64,000 nucleotides of DNA from Cheilinus undulatus. Lineage: Eukaryota; Chordata; Actinopteri; Labriformes; Labridae. How positions within the stretch are numbered: position 1 is the stretch's first letter; each line of letters starts with the position of its first letter. The notes below the pieces were generated by a model that was not told the origin of the DNA, did not search any database, and was given only the letters and a program-made list of their open reading frames with translations. Positions 35,750 to 48,800 of the stretch are shown here, in pieces. The DNA lies in assembly GCF_018320785.1 (NCBI RefSeq), contig NC_054872.1:35724051-35788050 (forward strand), read 5' to 3'. The position numbers and the translations under genes were made by a program.

Positions 35750-37565
35750 ATATGCATTCATCAAACAGCCCTAACTCAATCCATACAATCAATCCATCCA
35801 TCTCTATCCAAGCACAATAACAACCCCCATCTCCCTCCTCCTCCCACCTTTTCCCTCCTTTTTTCTTTTCTCCTAAATTAGTTTTGCCATTTTCCTTTGA
35901 AGCCAACGCCGATTTCTTATCAGAAATACATTTTTCAAAGCTTGCACAATGCAAGCAAACAAACCATCCTTACACATCCTTCTCTCCTACCTTCCTCTGT
36001 CCACCCCCCGCCTGTGACACCCCTCCACCCGCCGGCCCCCTGTCTCTCCCGGCCCCTGTCAGTGGCTAGATTAATGACAGTGATCAGTGAGCAGCCCCCA
36101 GCAGAGGTTTGCCCGCAGCTGAGGCAAAAGCCGGCACTGTGAGAGAGCACACACAGAGACATAAAGCGCATCTACATGCAACACACACGCAGATTCATAA
36201 ACGTGCGCCCAGACGCACGCACATAAACCTCTTACACAGTACTCTAGTTAGACTGATGCGAACGCCTACATGCTTATGCATATAAATCAAGCCTGCGCTC
36301 CTCCAGCAGCAGACATACAAACAGATACACACAAACACACTCAAGGGAGGAAGATCAATACACAGGCCATGGTAAGGATGGTGTCAGTGCAGCGGGTAGT
36401 ATGGGTCCACAGCAATGTGGTGCTCGCTGTATGAAAGAGACATCATAACAGCACAGCACAGCATGGCACAGGTCTGACTGTGGCCATATCCGACCTAACA
36501 CTTAACCCTTTCAGTGCCTCAGGACAAGGTAAACAAAGGCCTGTAGAGGAAGAAAAAACTGCACATTCCTGCTCATAAACCCTCCTCTCTAAGGTGGGAT
36601 TTAATCAAGTTTGTTATGGGACCGTTTCATCACATCTCCAAGCAGATGGAAAAGAAAACTGTAAGGCTGGGGAGTAAAAATTGAGCGCAATCCAATTCCT
36701 TATTTCTGCAGCAGATGCACTTCTTATATAGGGTAGTGACCGTGAAATATATTGTGCCCATAAGGGAGCATTGCAGGACTATCCCAGACTGAGATGTTCC
36801 AATGGGTGAGATTAACAGCAACAAAGGCAGTGCAGGTGCCACTAAAAGGCTTTGTAATAGATTGTTAGATGTTATTGTATCTGATAAGGTGAGGTCTCAA
36901 AGGTCCTTTCAGTCCTACGCACTATTGAGGAATATAAAATCAGTTCCACACCACAGCTGGGTCTGCTGCTGCCGCTGTGTGGATCACACGTCGAGACCAC
37001 TGCGGGCATTTGTTATGAGCTCTCATGTGGCTGTCAGAATATTCAGTGGCTGTACGTGCACGCGGGCTCCCGGGACTCACAGCAGCGCTGGTACAATAAA
37101 TTCAAATCACGGTGCGTCCTAGGAGAACAGTCGAAATAGTGTGACGCAAGAGGGTCAACAGAGCGTGGGGATCATATCAAAGGTATTTCTACGTGGCTAA
37201 AAAGTGATAGCGAGCTTTCACTTTCGTCCTGGGGTGTTCTCGGGTATTTCCCGCTTAGCAGTTACCAGAAGTGGTCAAGACAATCAAAAAGACAAGCATA
37301 GCAAAACGGATGTAGCCCAGACTAGCGCAAATGGCTTTCATTGTAATTAGCCAGTGGTGAATGCTAACAGAGGTCCGCAGGATGATTGTAAACAGGCATT
37401 TTTACTGCACGTGCTAATGTCCTGCTGTGTTGCTCCTGCTCCCCCTTTCTCTGCCTGACAGGTCAAAAAAAGACCCCCAGCTTCTTCTTCAGGAGACTTA
37501 AACAAACTTGCACACATCCAAGCGAGCTTAACACTTCTCATTCACGTCACACTCAGTGGTTTCGA
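35750..37565. other. No gene recognised between repeat and signal exon
   Basis: Includes CA-rich sequence around 36150-36350. If the 37.6 kb gene is real, this is the 5' side of its first intron, where enhancers are common. Confidence 0.35.
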
Positions 37566-37572
37566 GCCTTAC

Positions 37573-37645
37573 CGGTGCGCACCAAGCAGGCGACTGTGAT
37601 GATGGCGAGAGGGACGCAGTAGTTCCACACGGTCGCGAGAGCCAT
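37573..37645 (-). CDS. First coding exon (signal peptide) of a secreted or membrane protein gene
   Basis: The ATG at 37645-37643 has G at -3 and G at +4. The exon encodes MALATVWNYCVPLAIITVAC followed by LVRT and one base of the next codon, then a consensus donor GTAAGG. The uncharged core and the phase-1 donor are typical of leader exons of Ig-superfamily and other surface proteins. The exon lies in a CpG-rich block with GC and CCAAT boxes upstream. No following exon was recognised down to position 1, so intron 1 would exceed 37 kb, as is usual for ALCAM-like adhesion genes. It shares strand with the two-Ig gene, whose stop codon is 8 kb upstream. The identity of the rest of the protein cannot be read from this window. 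Confidence 0.7.
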
Positions 37646-38005
37646 CTCTGTCGCTGATATTCCCCCACTGATCTGTTCCTCAGTATTCCTCTTCCTTGGA
37701 GAAATCAGAGTGACATGAACCCGCAGGTTCACTCTCCGACTGCGCCTTCAGCGTCTGTGTAGTTATGTGTGTCTCCGTGTGTGAGTGCGCGCGCGTGAAA
37801 ATGTGCGCGAACGAGTGTGTTTGATCAAACGCTCAGTGCGTAAAAAGCACGTCTTTACATAGTAATACCTCCTCACACACACCCACTTTCCCTCCTAGTG
37901 GAGATGATGGCTTGGCCGGTTTTTCTTGGTGACTTTAGATTGTAAATATATTTTAAAAAGGTTCCCAGTGGGGCGGGTCTGTGTGCGCTTCTGACCAATG
38001 GCAGG
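37646..38005 (-). promoter_or_regulatory. CpG-rich promoter and 5' leader of the 37.6 kb signal-exon gene
   Basis: CpG dinucleotides cluster around 37700-37860 (for example GCGCGCG). On the plus strand a GC box GGGGCGGG lies at 37970-37977 and a CCAAT box at 37995-37999. The probable leader, read on the minus strand, contains an upstream ATG followed after two codons by TGA, about 90 nt before the main start. No TATA box is obvious. This looks like a CpG-type developmental or broadly active promoter. Confidence 0.5.
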
Positions 38006-38059
38006 GAGCTTGGAGCAGGTGGAGGGGTGTGCAGCTGAGAAAGAGGGGCTGGGCTTTGA

Positions 38060-40665
38060 GAAGAAAAGGGCTTAACAGGAGGAGAGCAAGGGAGGGAGGA
38101 ACGTATGCACCTACCAATTAATTGAAATCAATTCGCGCTAAATGTGATTGATAACCAACATTAATTTCCAGACGCAAATTACCCATTTATTCCAAATTCA
38201 GCACACGGAAAGAAAAAGGAAGTAGGCTATGGTAAAATGATTAAGATGGCAAAAACGAAACAGATGTTTATTATGTTGAGCGAAAAAATCCTGCAGTCAT
38301 CAAGTTACCTGGAAATTGTACAATATGTAATGATTCATCTGCATGACAGGAATCAAGTGGATTTATACATTTTTATTGTTGCAAAGAATATTTGCAAGGC
38401 TTTATATATTTGGTCACTTGCACTCTCAGGGAGTAGTCTCTTAGTTTTGTGGGATCTAAAGGCATCATGTGGCAGACGCTGCCCCATTATCTCCCAAATG
38501 TGCATACAGGACTCATCAAGGAGAGCAGAGAGAAAGACCTGTTAAATCGCCGTTCACAATGATGTTAATGGCCTGGAACAAAAACTTGTGCTCTGGACGA
38601 GCCAGTGTCTCTGCTCATCTGTAGTCAGGGCCTATTAGGTCTTGCTAAAGGGGCTCTTTAACTTTACCCTCATGCTGTGGACACAGTTTGCCCATAATTG
38701 TGTTTTCCAGTCAGAGAGTGCTGCTCCATTATGAAAATTGTTTCTCTTTTCCACGTCTTTTTTTTCACCCTCCCTTTATCTAGTGTTATACCACAGGCTT
38801 GTAACATCAAGTCTTAAAGGCATCTTTTTGAATCTGTATCTTTGGCGCCCCCTTCAGGGAATTTGTGGGATTACAAGTCATGGGTTTCAAATCTAGTTTG
38901 GCCCCTCTCTCATCTGTCACGAATCCCCCAGACACTTTGGCCAGTTTGGCTCAAACATTTAGAAAAGTTCAAACAGGCAGTAAAGCATCAAAGCAGTCTA
39001 ATCACATTAATATTAATATCTCTGCCCTTGACTTAAAGTCCTTCCAGAAAGTTCTCTTTGAACTCACGCCTCATATCTGACCTCCACTTGAGGATCTGGG
39101 AGCAATCATAAATTCTCAGCTTCGGGCTCCCTCTCCTCCATGATTTCATTTCCCAACACAACTTTTTTAACCTTGTTGTTCTGGCAAGGAAAGTATCTAG
39201 CCCACTAAATCCCCAATTCCATTCCCATCCCATTTTTCCCTGTCAGCCTCTCCATGAGTGTTTGTTCCCCCTCGGTTGGCAGGGAGTCTGTGGCAGCAGC
39301 TTCCCAGCACCAGATGGGGCATTGTCGGGAAGTAATGAGGGGAAAACACCTGCTTCTCCAGCGAACTCCACTCCTTCATTTTCAGCCATTTGACACAACA
39401 TATGCAGGAAGCACATACAAAACCAAGTGACCGTGACGAGAACATCAGCAGGAGATGGCAAACAGTCGAGAACGCCTGGCACTTTGGTGCGTTAGTCAAT
39501 GAGGTGTCATGTTTGGTACAACTCCCCTCGACAAGTAGGCTGGGGTTACCAGGACATTTCTGACCACACTATCTGTCATGAGTGAGGAATTGCCAGACAT
39601 AATTTCAGAGTGCTTATTTCTTGTCCTATTAGGACCAAGCGACAACCTCCAGATATGAGAAATGAGGCCAACTCTGAAGTGCCGAAATCTACAGACTCTC
39701 AAGTGGCCACTTGAGGTTGATTCCAAAAAAGAAGTCGACCCCCATTAAAACGCCCAACTCCACAGCAAAAATCCACTTCAACATCCTGGTACAAAAAACT
39801 ATTTTTGTCTCTTTTCTATCATAGAATAGCACAGAAGGGAAAAAATTACATAACTCACCCATTTCTAAGTGTATAGCTGCATTATATCAATCCTGCCAAG
39901 GGATGTGGCTACTTTAAGTAGCAGGTGGATGCTTATGGCTGTCTATGAGGTGTCACTTTTGGCAAATCTGTTCCCTCCTCCTAGCTATATTCATGAGGCA
40001 AATTTTGGGGACAGTTTATGCAAGTATTGTTCCAATGTTTGGGTTTGCTAAGCTGCTTATTGTCCTTGAAAGCTGTTCAAAAAGTCTGTACCCCATGTTC
40101 TTGTAAGAGGGATGCAGGTTTTATGTTGTTAGCATTAATTAGCAGGTCTTATTGTCAACAGATTTAACTTGTTGGCTCTTTCAGCATTAGCCAGACAGAA
40201 TAATTAATGAGGGTTATTACTTAGACCTTTTAAATGTTGTTGTTTTTACCGTATATACCATCAGCTACCTCTAGCAATAAGTCTGCTACAGTCATCAAGC
40301 TCTCTTTTAGCTATACCATCCTAAGAACTATCTTATTTTGGAGGGAAACATAGTGCTTAACTTGCTAATTTGCCAGCTAATAAATTAGCCTCTGAAGTGG
40401 ACTGTTTAGCCTAAGACATGCCCTCAGAGATAACTGGGCCAGCTGGCCTCCTGGCTTACATCTGGCTAACATTTAATCCTTTAGGTGCTGAACAAAGTCT
40501 GAGTAATTCATTATTTTTTGAAAATTTTCCTTCAATGTTGATTGCTCTCTCCTTCGTTTCAATTCCTCACCTACTATGTCTTCCTTTGCCTGTACAAAGT
40601 AGTTGCTCCCTCGGATGTCTGACCTTTTTATTGATTTTATAAATCAATAATGGCTAATGTAATTT
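38060..40665. other. Intergenic stretch, no gene recognised
   Basis: Upstream of the 37.6 kb gene. No exon, RNA gene or clear transposon end identified. Confidence 0.35.
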
Positions 40666-40669
40666 TGCT

Positions 40670-42290
40670 TTTTGACAAAAAAAAGTTACAAACGCTCTTT
40701 AATGTCAAAGGAAAAACAACTTTCTACAAAGTAATGTAAATTACATAAATAAATTAAATGTCAAATAAGTCATGTAATGCATTCATAAATATTCACCCCC
40801 TCTTCAAGTCAGTATTTAGTCGATGCACCTTTGGCTGCAATCACAGCACTGTTGTCTTTAAACCATTTTAGTGTAGCTGTCGCTACATGCTTCAGGTCAT
40901 CGTCTTGCAGGAAAATTAATCTTCTCCCATGCCGTAGTTCTCTTGCAAACCGAATAAGATTGCCCTCCAGGATTATCCTATATTTTGCCGTATTCATTTT
41001 ACCCTCTACCTTTACAAGCCTTCCAGTGCCAGCTGCTGAGAAGCATCCCTGGGGCATGATGCTGCCAGCACAGTGGGAATGGTGTGTTTGTGGTGATGTG
41101 CAGTGTTTGTCTACCAAACAGAGAGTCTTGTCTGATGGCCAAAAAGTATCATTTTAGTCACATCAGAGTAGAGGACTATCTTCCACCTGACCATGGAGTC
41201 TCCCACATGCTTTTTGGTGAACTCTAGTTGAGATTTAACATGAGTTTTCTTCACCAGTGGCTTTATCTTTGCCACTCTCCCATAAACCTTTGGCTGGTAA
41301 AGAACCCAAGCAACAGTTTATGCAGTGTCTCTGACATCTTAGCTATTAAACCTTGATTCTCCTATAGAGTAGTCCTAGGTGTCTTGGTGGCCTCTCTCAC
41401 TAGTCTCCTTCTTGCAAGGTCACTCAGTTTTTGAGGACGGCCTGATCCAGGCAGATTTACACGTGCCATAATCCTTTCATTTCCAACTGAACCCTGGGGA
41501 TTTTCAGTGCCTTGGATTTTTTGTGTCCATCCCCTGACTCATACTTTCCAATAACCTTTTCTCTGAGCTGGTTGGAATGTTCTTTTGTCTTCATGGTGTA
41601 ATGGTAGCCAGGAATACTGATTAACCAGTGCCTGGACCTTCCACACACAGGTGCTGTTACACTGCAATTACTTGACACAAATTCACTGCACTCAGGGGAC
41701 CCCATTTTGCTTATTGTGAGACTACTAGCAACTGGCTGGATCTCTGTTAAATTAGGTCCAACTCTTTAAAGTGGATGAACGTTTACGCAATCCCTTATAT
41801 TACATTAGATATTTTACCTTAACTGATATTGCTTTGTAGAAATCTGTTTTCACGTTGACATTAGAGTTTTTTTACCCACACCGATGAAATCGGCAGGGGG
41901 TTATGTAAAGGGTTCCTTAACTTTGTTTGTTTCTTTGTTTGTATGTGTACAAGATAACTCGAGAACGGAAAGTCAGATCTTCACCAAACTTTCAGGGAAT
42001 ATTGGGAAAGTGACAGGGAAGAATCCATTAGATTTTGGTGATGATCCGCGCACCCATTCAGTTTTTCTCAGACTTCGAAATTTTGAACACCATTGTAATC
42101 AATGTGAGCGTAAGTTCCTCGGTGGTGCTGCTTAGGCATGGGTCTGCCGCCTCAGATGGCCATTCTAGTTGTAATTGTTTTTTTTTTGTTTTTTTTTATT
42201 AAAATACCAAATTATATTGACCATGATTGGTTTATAAAATCAATTAAAGGATAAAGCATTCAGGTGTTGAATACTTTTTACATGCAATGC
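40670..42290 (-). mobile_element. Near full-length but dead Tc1-like transposon (family B)
   Basis: Long inverted repeats are visible: CTCTTTAATGTCAAAGGAAAAAC ... CTACAAAG on the left and CTTTGTAGAAATCTGTTTTCACG ... TTGACATTAGAG on the right. The minus strand encodes transposase pieces (GCFSAAGTGRLVKVEGKMN; HATATLKWFKD) at 40809-41117 and an N-terminal part near 41457-41705. Frameshifts and a deletion of the DDE middle part inactivate it. A second repeat is inserted at 41874-42172. Confidence 0.8.
41874..42172 (+). repeat. Dispersed repeat of the GGCAGGGGGTTATG type, inserted in the Tc1
   Basis: It begins CACCGATGAAATCGGCAGGGGG, has GTTTGTTTCTTTGTTTGTATG and AAGATAACTCGAGAACGG, and ends AGATGGCCATTCTAGTT. 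A relative lies at 47366-47606. This family is common in fish and many invertebrates; its class is uncertain and no protein is encoded. Confidence 0.6.
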
Positions 42291-42295
42291 ATGTT

Positions 42296-42450
42296 TTATT
42301 GCTCTGATTGGCCCGTAATAAATGTGACAGAACGTTCATCCAGTTGGAGAGGTTTTGCTTCTCTATGGGTTATTGCCCAGATGGATGTGAAATCCCATGC
42401 CATGGATATATGAACCAGTCTGTCTGATGTGTCTTGTTACTCTCTTTACC
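42296..42450 (+). repeat. Second copy of the repeat tail seen at 30.3 kb
   Basis: TTGCTCTGATTGGCCCGTAA and TGTGACAGAACGTTCATCCA match 30322-30367. The copy continues GATGTGAAATCCCATG and AACCAGTCTGTCTGATGTGTC. The helicase-like coding part is absent here. Confidence 0.55.
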
Positions 42451-42454
42451 CAGT

Positions 42455-45400
42455 ACTGTCACATCTTCTTGCTGGCCTCAGTAAACCAACATGGCAACAG
42501 GAGACTTCAAAAGGATGGATCAATAGGTGACGTGATGCTAGCTTTGCCCATTACTTATGCAGTCTATTGTTTGGACCCTGTCTGCTCCAGACAGAACTTT
42601 TTTTGGCTGTTCTGTATTCTCTGCACAGCTTCTACATCGCCCTGAGCTGATGTCCGGCGGTTTTTCCATGAGCCACTATCAAGGTCAAGATGTCGCTGTA
42701 AACTACATTCTCTTCCTCCCGACCACAGCCTTGTACCTTCGAGACAGCCCCTCTGTGAAATTCCTGAAACATAATCTTGTCTTTTCTAGCAAACCGCTTG
42801 AAGGCCCAGGACCAAATCCCACAGGGGTGCTCACAGCTTTTCAGTCATGACCGACTTAAAGGCCAAAACAAAACGGTGCTCGCTGGCATTTCACACACCA
42901 GAGGGCATTTTAAATTTACAAGTTTTTCCCCCATAGAGTGTGACAAATTTCTAAAAGTCTTTTTGTTCTGGTTATAGTCTTTTTTTCTTCCTGAGCTTGA
43001 CCTTAGACGTAAAGTAAGCAGAAGTTTGTGGAGTTGGAGAGGAAATACACAGTCTGTAAAAGGCTCGACAAAAAATGGCTGCAGCAGAGGGAACCATACA
43101 GGGGGGGTTTTGAATAATCAGTTTAATAACATTATCCTGGCTGTGCTCTGTGGCGCATGCACCCGTTAATGGAGTGTCATTGTTAAACTGCCGCTTCGCC
43201 CATTATTAACGACGGCCTACGGTCAACCACACACGCATAATAAAACCACATAAAACCCAACATAACTTCAACAGACAAGCATAATGAAATCCTCTGCATT
43301 ACGAGCTTGGTTGTGGTAATAAGCGGTTGTTGCTGTGGCATGGTGTTTGAGGGTTACAAGGCAACAGAGGAGAAAATTAAAAAGATGAAGATGTAGTCCA
43401 TGATGAGTATTTTTTAGAGGAATTGAAATAAACTAAGTCACGTTGGAGAACAGCTAGCAGAGTTTCACCCTGCCTGCCCTTATTATTGATAAGCAAAGTT
43501 TCAAGGGTACGTGCCTCTACTGTTACTCTTGCCATGTGTGCACTTTGATTCAGTTCATGCATGTGCCCACAACCTGAACTGACTGAGAATGGGTTTAGAG
43601 CTTGGAGGCAGATGGGGAAAAACACTGCACAGGCACAGTACTTTGAGTAAAGGTCAATGCCTCAGAGTGAGGTCTCACAGGCTGAAGGGAAAGGTTGGTA
43701 AACAAGCTGATGCAAGCCTAAGATGGCACTGGATTGAGAAGATGTGCGACCAAGCGAGCATGCATGTCGGGCTTTCACCACCTTGTCAATACTCCCCGGC
43801 CTCTTTTGTATCTCTGAAATGGAGCAAAATCAATGACACACAGGAGAACAGTAAGTAATATTTTCTGAAAGCCATTTAATATCAAAGAAATCCACAGTAC
43901 AGTAAGTTAAATATTGGAGTGCAATATGCTTGAAAGCTGTCACAGTTAAAAAAAAGATTATAATAACCTCACAGATTCTTTCGGATGATTCATCTCTGGA
44001 GGAAAATAAGGTTGAAAGAAAACTAACAAAAAAAAACAGCCATGTTTTATCACCTAAGAGGCTCATTCATAACACACAGCTGAGTAATTATATTTGACTC
44101 AGGAAAGAGAGAATTACATGTGATGTCTTTACATTATCCCACATTATTTTGCAAAGAAAGTAGCCCACCATTTTCCATGCTGCTGCATGAATGAAAAGAA
44201 ATTGGCCACCTTTTTTCTAAGATGCAGAACTGCTGCATACACCCACAAGCAAAGCTGTTTTTTCTCTAAAGCAATCATTTGCCCTTCAGGCTTTTTTTTT
44301 ACACCCTGCTTGTTTCTGATTTTGATTTTCCTTCCTCTAAAGCCTCCAAATATCCCTCTTTGATTTCCTTTCTTTCCTCTCTATTTTCTCCCCCCAATCT
44401 GACCATCCATACACCAGCTCCTCCCCCCTTTAAGTATCCCCTTTATGCCGTCCCTCATTTTCCAGCCACCCACTCCATCTCCCCCGTTCCATCTTCTCCC
44501 CCTCAGCCTTCTCTTCCACCTGCCTGTGCAGCTACACCAGAGGTTGTTTGTCTCCAGAGGTGGAGGGTAGGGACTCCACACTGCTTTTGTAGATGGGTTT
44601 CTTCTGAGAGCGGTCATCACTGCAAGAGAGGGAGAGAAAGAAAGACAGAGGAGCATGATTATCTGTATATCGACCTCTCAGTAGGCACTAGAAAAGTATA
44701 AGTGAGGAAATTATGGACTAGACCTGAGCAATGGACCCACTCCTGACTGATGATATGAAAGTATATTTTTCTCTATTCAGCTCTGTCTCTCCTTTTTTGC
44801 TCATGCTGCACATGCACAGCCACATGCACAAGGATTAAACTCCTTTCTCTGTCCCCACCACAAAGACAGAAATCATATGTGAATCCAGCTGTTGCAGAAA
44901 ATATGCCTTTGATTTTTTTCCTCCCAAGTCCATATGGAAAAGAAGTTAATAAGCGAAGCAGCATGGGGTCATGGTTCACATTAACATACTGTCAGCAACG
45001 CATTTAATGGGACTTGCTCTAATGCTCTTATCATTGCTGTGGCCTTTTTCCCTATATATACCATCATAGAATTAAAGTGGTGCTATTAGCCACAGCTTTT
45101 CCCATGCAGGAAGTGTTAAGAACACAAGGGAGAGGAAGGAGCATGAAAGAAATCAAGGATGTGGGTCAAAAAGGTGAACCCTGCAGAGATATACATTAAT
45201 ATTCAGTTTAAATAACGCCTTTTTAAACACATAAAAGTACACAAGCACTACTTTGCACATGTGTGAAAAGGCTTTCTGCAAGAACACTTAGCATACATAA
45301 CAGACACAAGGTGAAGTATACACCGAGGTGCACACCTAAATCCCCACACTGTAGCTGAAATGGCCTTGGTTCTATCACATGAGACAGAATGAAATATTGC

Positions 45401-45640
45401 AGCAATAACCATATCCGTAATATAAAGTCAAACTGCAGGAGGAGAGACTGCGGCTGAGTTAAAGAAAATAGGAAGGTGAGTGTGGGTAAAGCACCGTGAA
45501 GAAATCAAACAATCACAAAGGCGCACACGCTTTCAGAGGCAGGTTATGCATCAGATTTTGTATATGATTCAATAGGAAAATCACACGTAAGGAGAAAATT
45601 GATGTCTTTTTATGGAAAAGCTGCAGACACAAACACTCAA
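42455..45640. other. Intergenic, no gene recognised; 3' flank and possible 3' UTR of the two-Ig gene at the right end
   Basis: 45003-45008 holds the hexamer TTTAAT (ATTAAA on the minus strand), the nearest candidate polyadenylation signal downstream of the TAA at 45652. 44390-44560 is C-rich without coding content. Confidence 0.35.
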
Positions 45641-45651
45641 ACAGTGTTTTC

Positions 45652-45800
45652 TTACATGGGTCCCTTGCTGGTCTTGGCCTGCTTGGCCCTGCGGCACAGG
45701 AACACGCTCATGGAGAGGATAAGCACCAGGAGAGACACAGCAGCCGCAGAGGTCATCAGCACGAGTCGGCCATTACTGGACGCGTACCAGGGGGAATCAG
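45652..45800 (-). CDS. Two-Ig gene coding exon 6: stalk, transmembrane helix, short tail and stop
   Basis: The acceptor is CTGACAG. The exon encodes residues 222-270: a short stalk ([12 protein letters not shown]), a hydrophobic helix from Leu234 to about Leu256, then [14 protein letters not shown] and TAA. The tail has no tyrosine, so it carries no ITIM, ITAM or switch motif. The nearest polyadenylation-like hexamer downstream on this strand is ATTAAA at 45008-45003, which would give a 3' UTR of about 650 nt. Confidence 0.88.
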
Positions 45801-48800
45801 CTGTCAGACAGAACAGTCAGACATGAAGGGAAACATGCATCACACAGACTCAAAAATCAGTAGAAACTATGAGCTCTCTGCCTGCAGGCAAAGCTTCTAA
45901 AGACAACATCCTGTTTGTTTGTGCAAGAGAAAGAGTGTGTCTGTCTGGAGCTCAGACAGATCTACTGCTGGACACAGCATGTATCTTAGAGAAGTCTGCC
46001 TTTTACAATTTTAGAAACTGTCTGGTGACCCCTTGTCTGTGAATACATTTCAAAAGAAGTCCTTTCTTTTAAAGTAGAAAGTAAACACCTGAAAATAAAG
46101 TTAGGGGGGTGGGTTTAGGGAACAAAAACACCAAGCTTTGCCAAGCCAAAGAAGATGAATGGGCCAGATTCTATGGCCTCACATGCAGCGTGAGTCTGCT
46201 ATTCCAGTCACTGAGTTGTAGAAAGGATGAGTGACAGAAATCAGTAGGGAATAAGGAGTAATCAGCTTCATTTCAGCTGAAAAGTGTTGTTTTTAAATAA
46301 CTACATCTTAACTATGTAAACCATGGTCAGTACAGGTCATTAGCTGATGGAATACGTGTACAGAAACATTTTGAGTCAAAACGGTATGATAATATGTGAA
46401 TATATCTAGTCTATTACAGTTCATACGACATAATATAAGTGATGTTCTTGTATTTCAAATGCATGGGCCAGATGTGGCCATCGAACAGGCCAGGTGGAAT
46501 GGCACTGTGTAGTTCCTAGAGCACCTCCTCTTTTTGCATTCTTTGTACGGGATAGATATAAAGTAACGGTTCAGCACGTGGATCAAAGGTTCATAGGTGT
46601 AAAGCAGAAAGCCCTCCACAATAAGGATTAGTGTCTCCTCCTTAATGTCAGACTTTGGGACGGTCTCGGTATCCAGGGTGTTATTAACTCCATTAGATTT
46701 CTCAAACTCCACCAGGTTCTCCAACCATGCGTTGATCGTAATCATCATGGCGTCCATGTCCATGAAATCCTAGATGCATTGATCTGGTTTTAAAATAGGC
46801 TACAGCCTGAAGTTTTACTAACATGTTGAACAACCACAGAGCAATCTTTTCACAGGTTACCTAAAGTTAAAATGTAGATGAATAACCAGCTAGATTACAG
46901 AGAATCGACTGATCTAGAGTGTCGCATTCACAAAACCTCAACGTGAATTCAGATTCACATCCATCACGGATAAACCTGGCTGATGAGTGCCTTCAGGCTC
47001 TGCTTTGTGTACTTAAAACCAGGTCCAGATAAATGTCAGGAATCTGGATTTGTGGCCACATATCAATATCCACAGACTAGGAAACCGTTTGAATCTCTGT
47101 TGAGTCAAAATATCCACAGTTTACGCAGATATAGGTCTGTTTCTCTCCCGTTATCACCCACTCCTCGCAGAGCAGACTTCTGTGTTTTGTTTTGCAGTCT
47201 GCCTGAGCAGTCGTGTCACGCGCTAAAAGTAGCGTCAGTGCAAACCCCTCTTGTGTGTAGCTCCACCTTTTTGGGACAGATAGGTAAGATTGGTACCCTT
47301 ACGGAAAGGTGCCAAAAAACTGGGACAGTACAGGTCTTTTTTGGGACCCTTTCCATTTTTACCTCTGCCAAGGAGATTATGTGATCAGGTTTGTTAGTTA
47401 GTTTGTTAGCAACATAACTCAAAAAGTTACAGATGTATTTTGATGAAATTTTCAGGAAATGTCACAAATGGCATAAGGGAGAACTGATTATATTTTGGGA
47501 GTGATCCAGATCCCCGTCTGGATCCAGGAATTTTTTAAAGGATTCGTTGTTATTGGGAGATAGGGCTAATGGTAGAGGTCTGTGCTCTCCGAGTGCTTTT
47601 CTAGTTTTGGTATATAGAAATGCAAAAAAAAATGCATGCCATGCTTTACCGAACTGAACGGAGCAGAACTGTACTCCATCAGAGCTGGTGAAAGCACTCT
47701 CAGTGACTAAAACTGAAACCTATTGGCTCCATTGCCATGATGGAGCAGATGGATCATACACTCATCTGGTAGAAATCAGGGGTTACTGAAGATAACCGGG
47801 AGAAGAGCAAGAGCAAACAGCTTCTCTGCCAAGAAAAGCTTTCAGCACATTTCTTTGCTCTTCTTGTAAAGCAATGTGGCCCAACTCTGATAAGAACTGC
47901 TGCTATACTATAGCTACATCCAAGCTGATTGCCACACCAGCTTGCAGTACAACTAAACCTCACCTGTAGCTACCACCTCATTGTCCTTTAAAGATGCTGA
48001 TTGGTCTGTCAGCACTTGGACCAGGCATGAACGTTTCAGCTTGAGGCTTTACAAGATCATATGCCTGATGACAGACATGAATCTGATCAGTCCATCTGCT
48101 TTCCAAAGTTAAGTTTTAGCTGCAGTTTTATCTGAAATGGAGGTAATTTCTTTAGTAACGGTAGAGCAAAGAATCTCACTACAAGCTTTTCTAAATTGAA
48201 AAGATGTTTTTGCAATTCTCCTGACCAACTTTGGCTTGGGTTTGATTTTCCAGCTGGCTCCACTGATGAGAAAGAATTGTGTTTTGGCGTGACAATAGCT
48301 GAGTGCTCATCCAGCCCCCCTTAAAGTTTTTTGAAAGGCTCTGCAATTCCCTAATAATATGTATGGGGTATGTAAAAAATGAGTTATAATGGTGAACACA
48401 TTTAAAAAGCCAAAACATATCAGCCTAGAAAGCCCTGATTAAGATCTACATGGTCAAAACATGTTGGCTTTTAAATGCTTTGCTATTGTAATTAAGGCTT
48501 GTTTTGTATTTCCTTTCACATTTTTGTTCTATTTTTCATGTTTGGAAAGCCTGGTTTCTTCTGTCTTTACAGTAAATAATCCCCCCTCTTTTTTCCAAGA
48601 GCACCCAACACAGTTTTACACTTCCCCACAGGTTTAAAAACACCCACTTTGTCTGTTTATTTATCCAGTGATCCCATATGTTAAGAGGATGTCTTGGCAG
48701 CTGGAGTCATGCAGGAACTTGTTTGCTAAAGGTTGGTATCACCACTGAAGCTCAAACTCAAAAGCAACCGCAGTGACATGCGACATTTGCACACCATACC

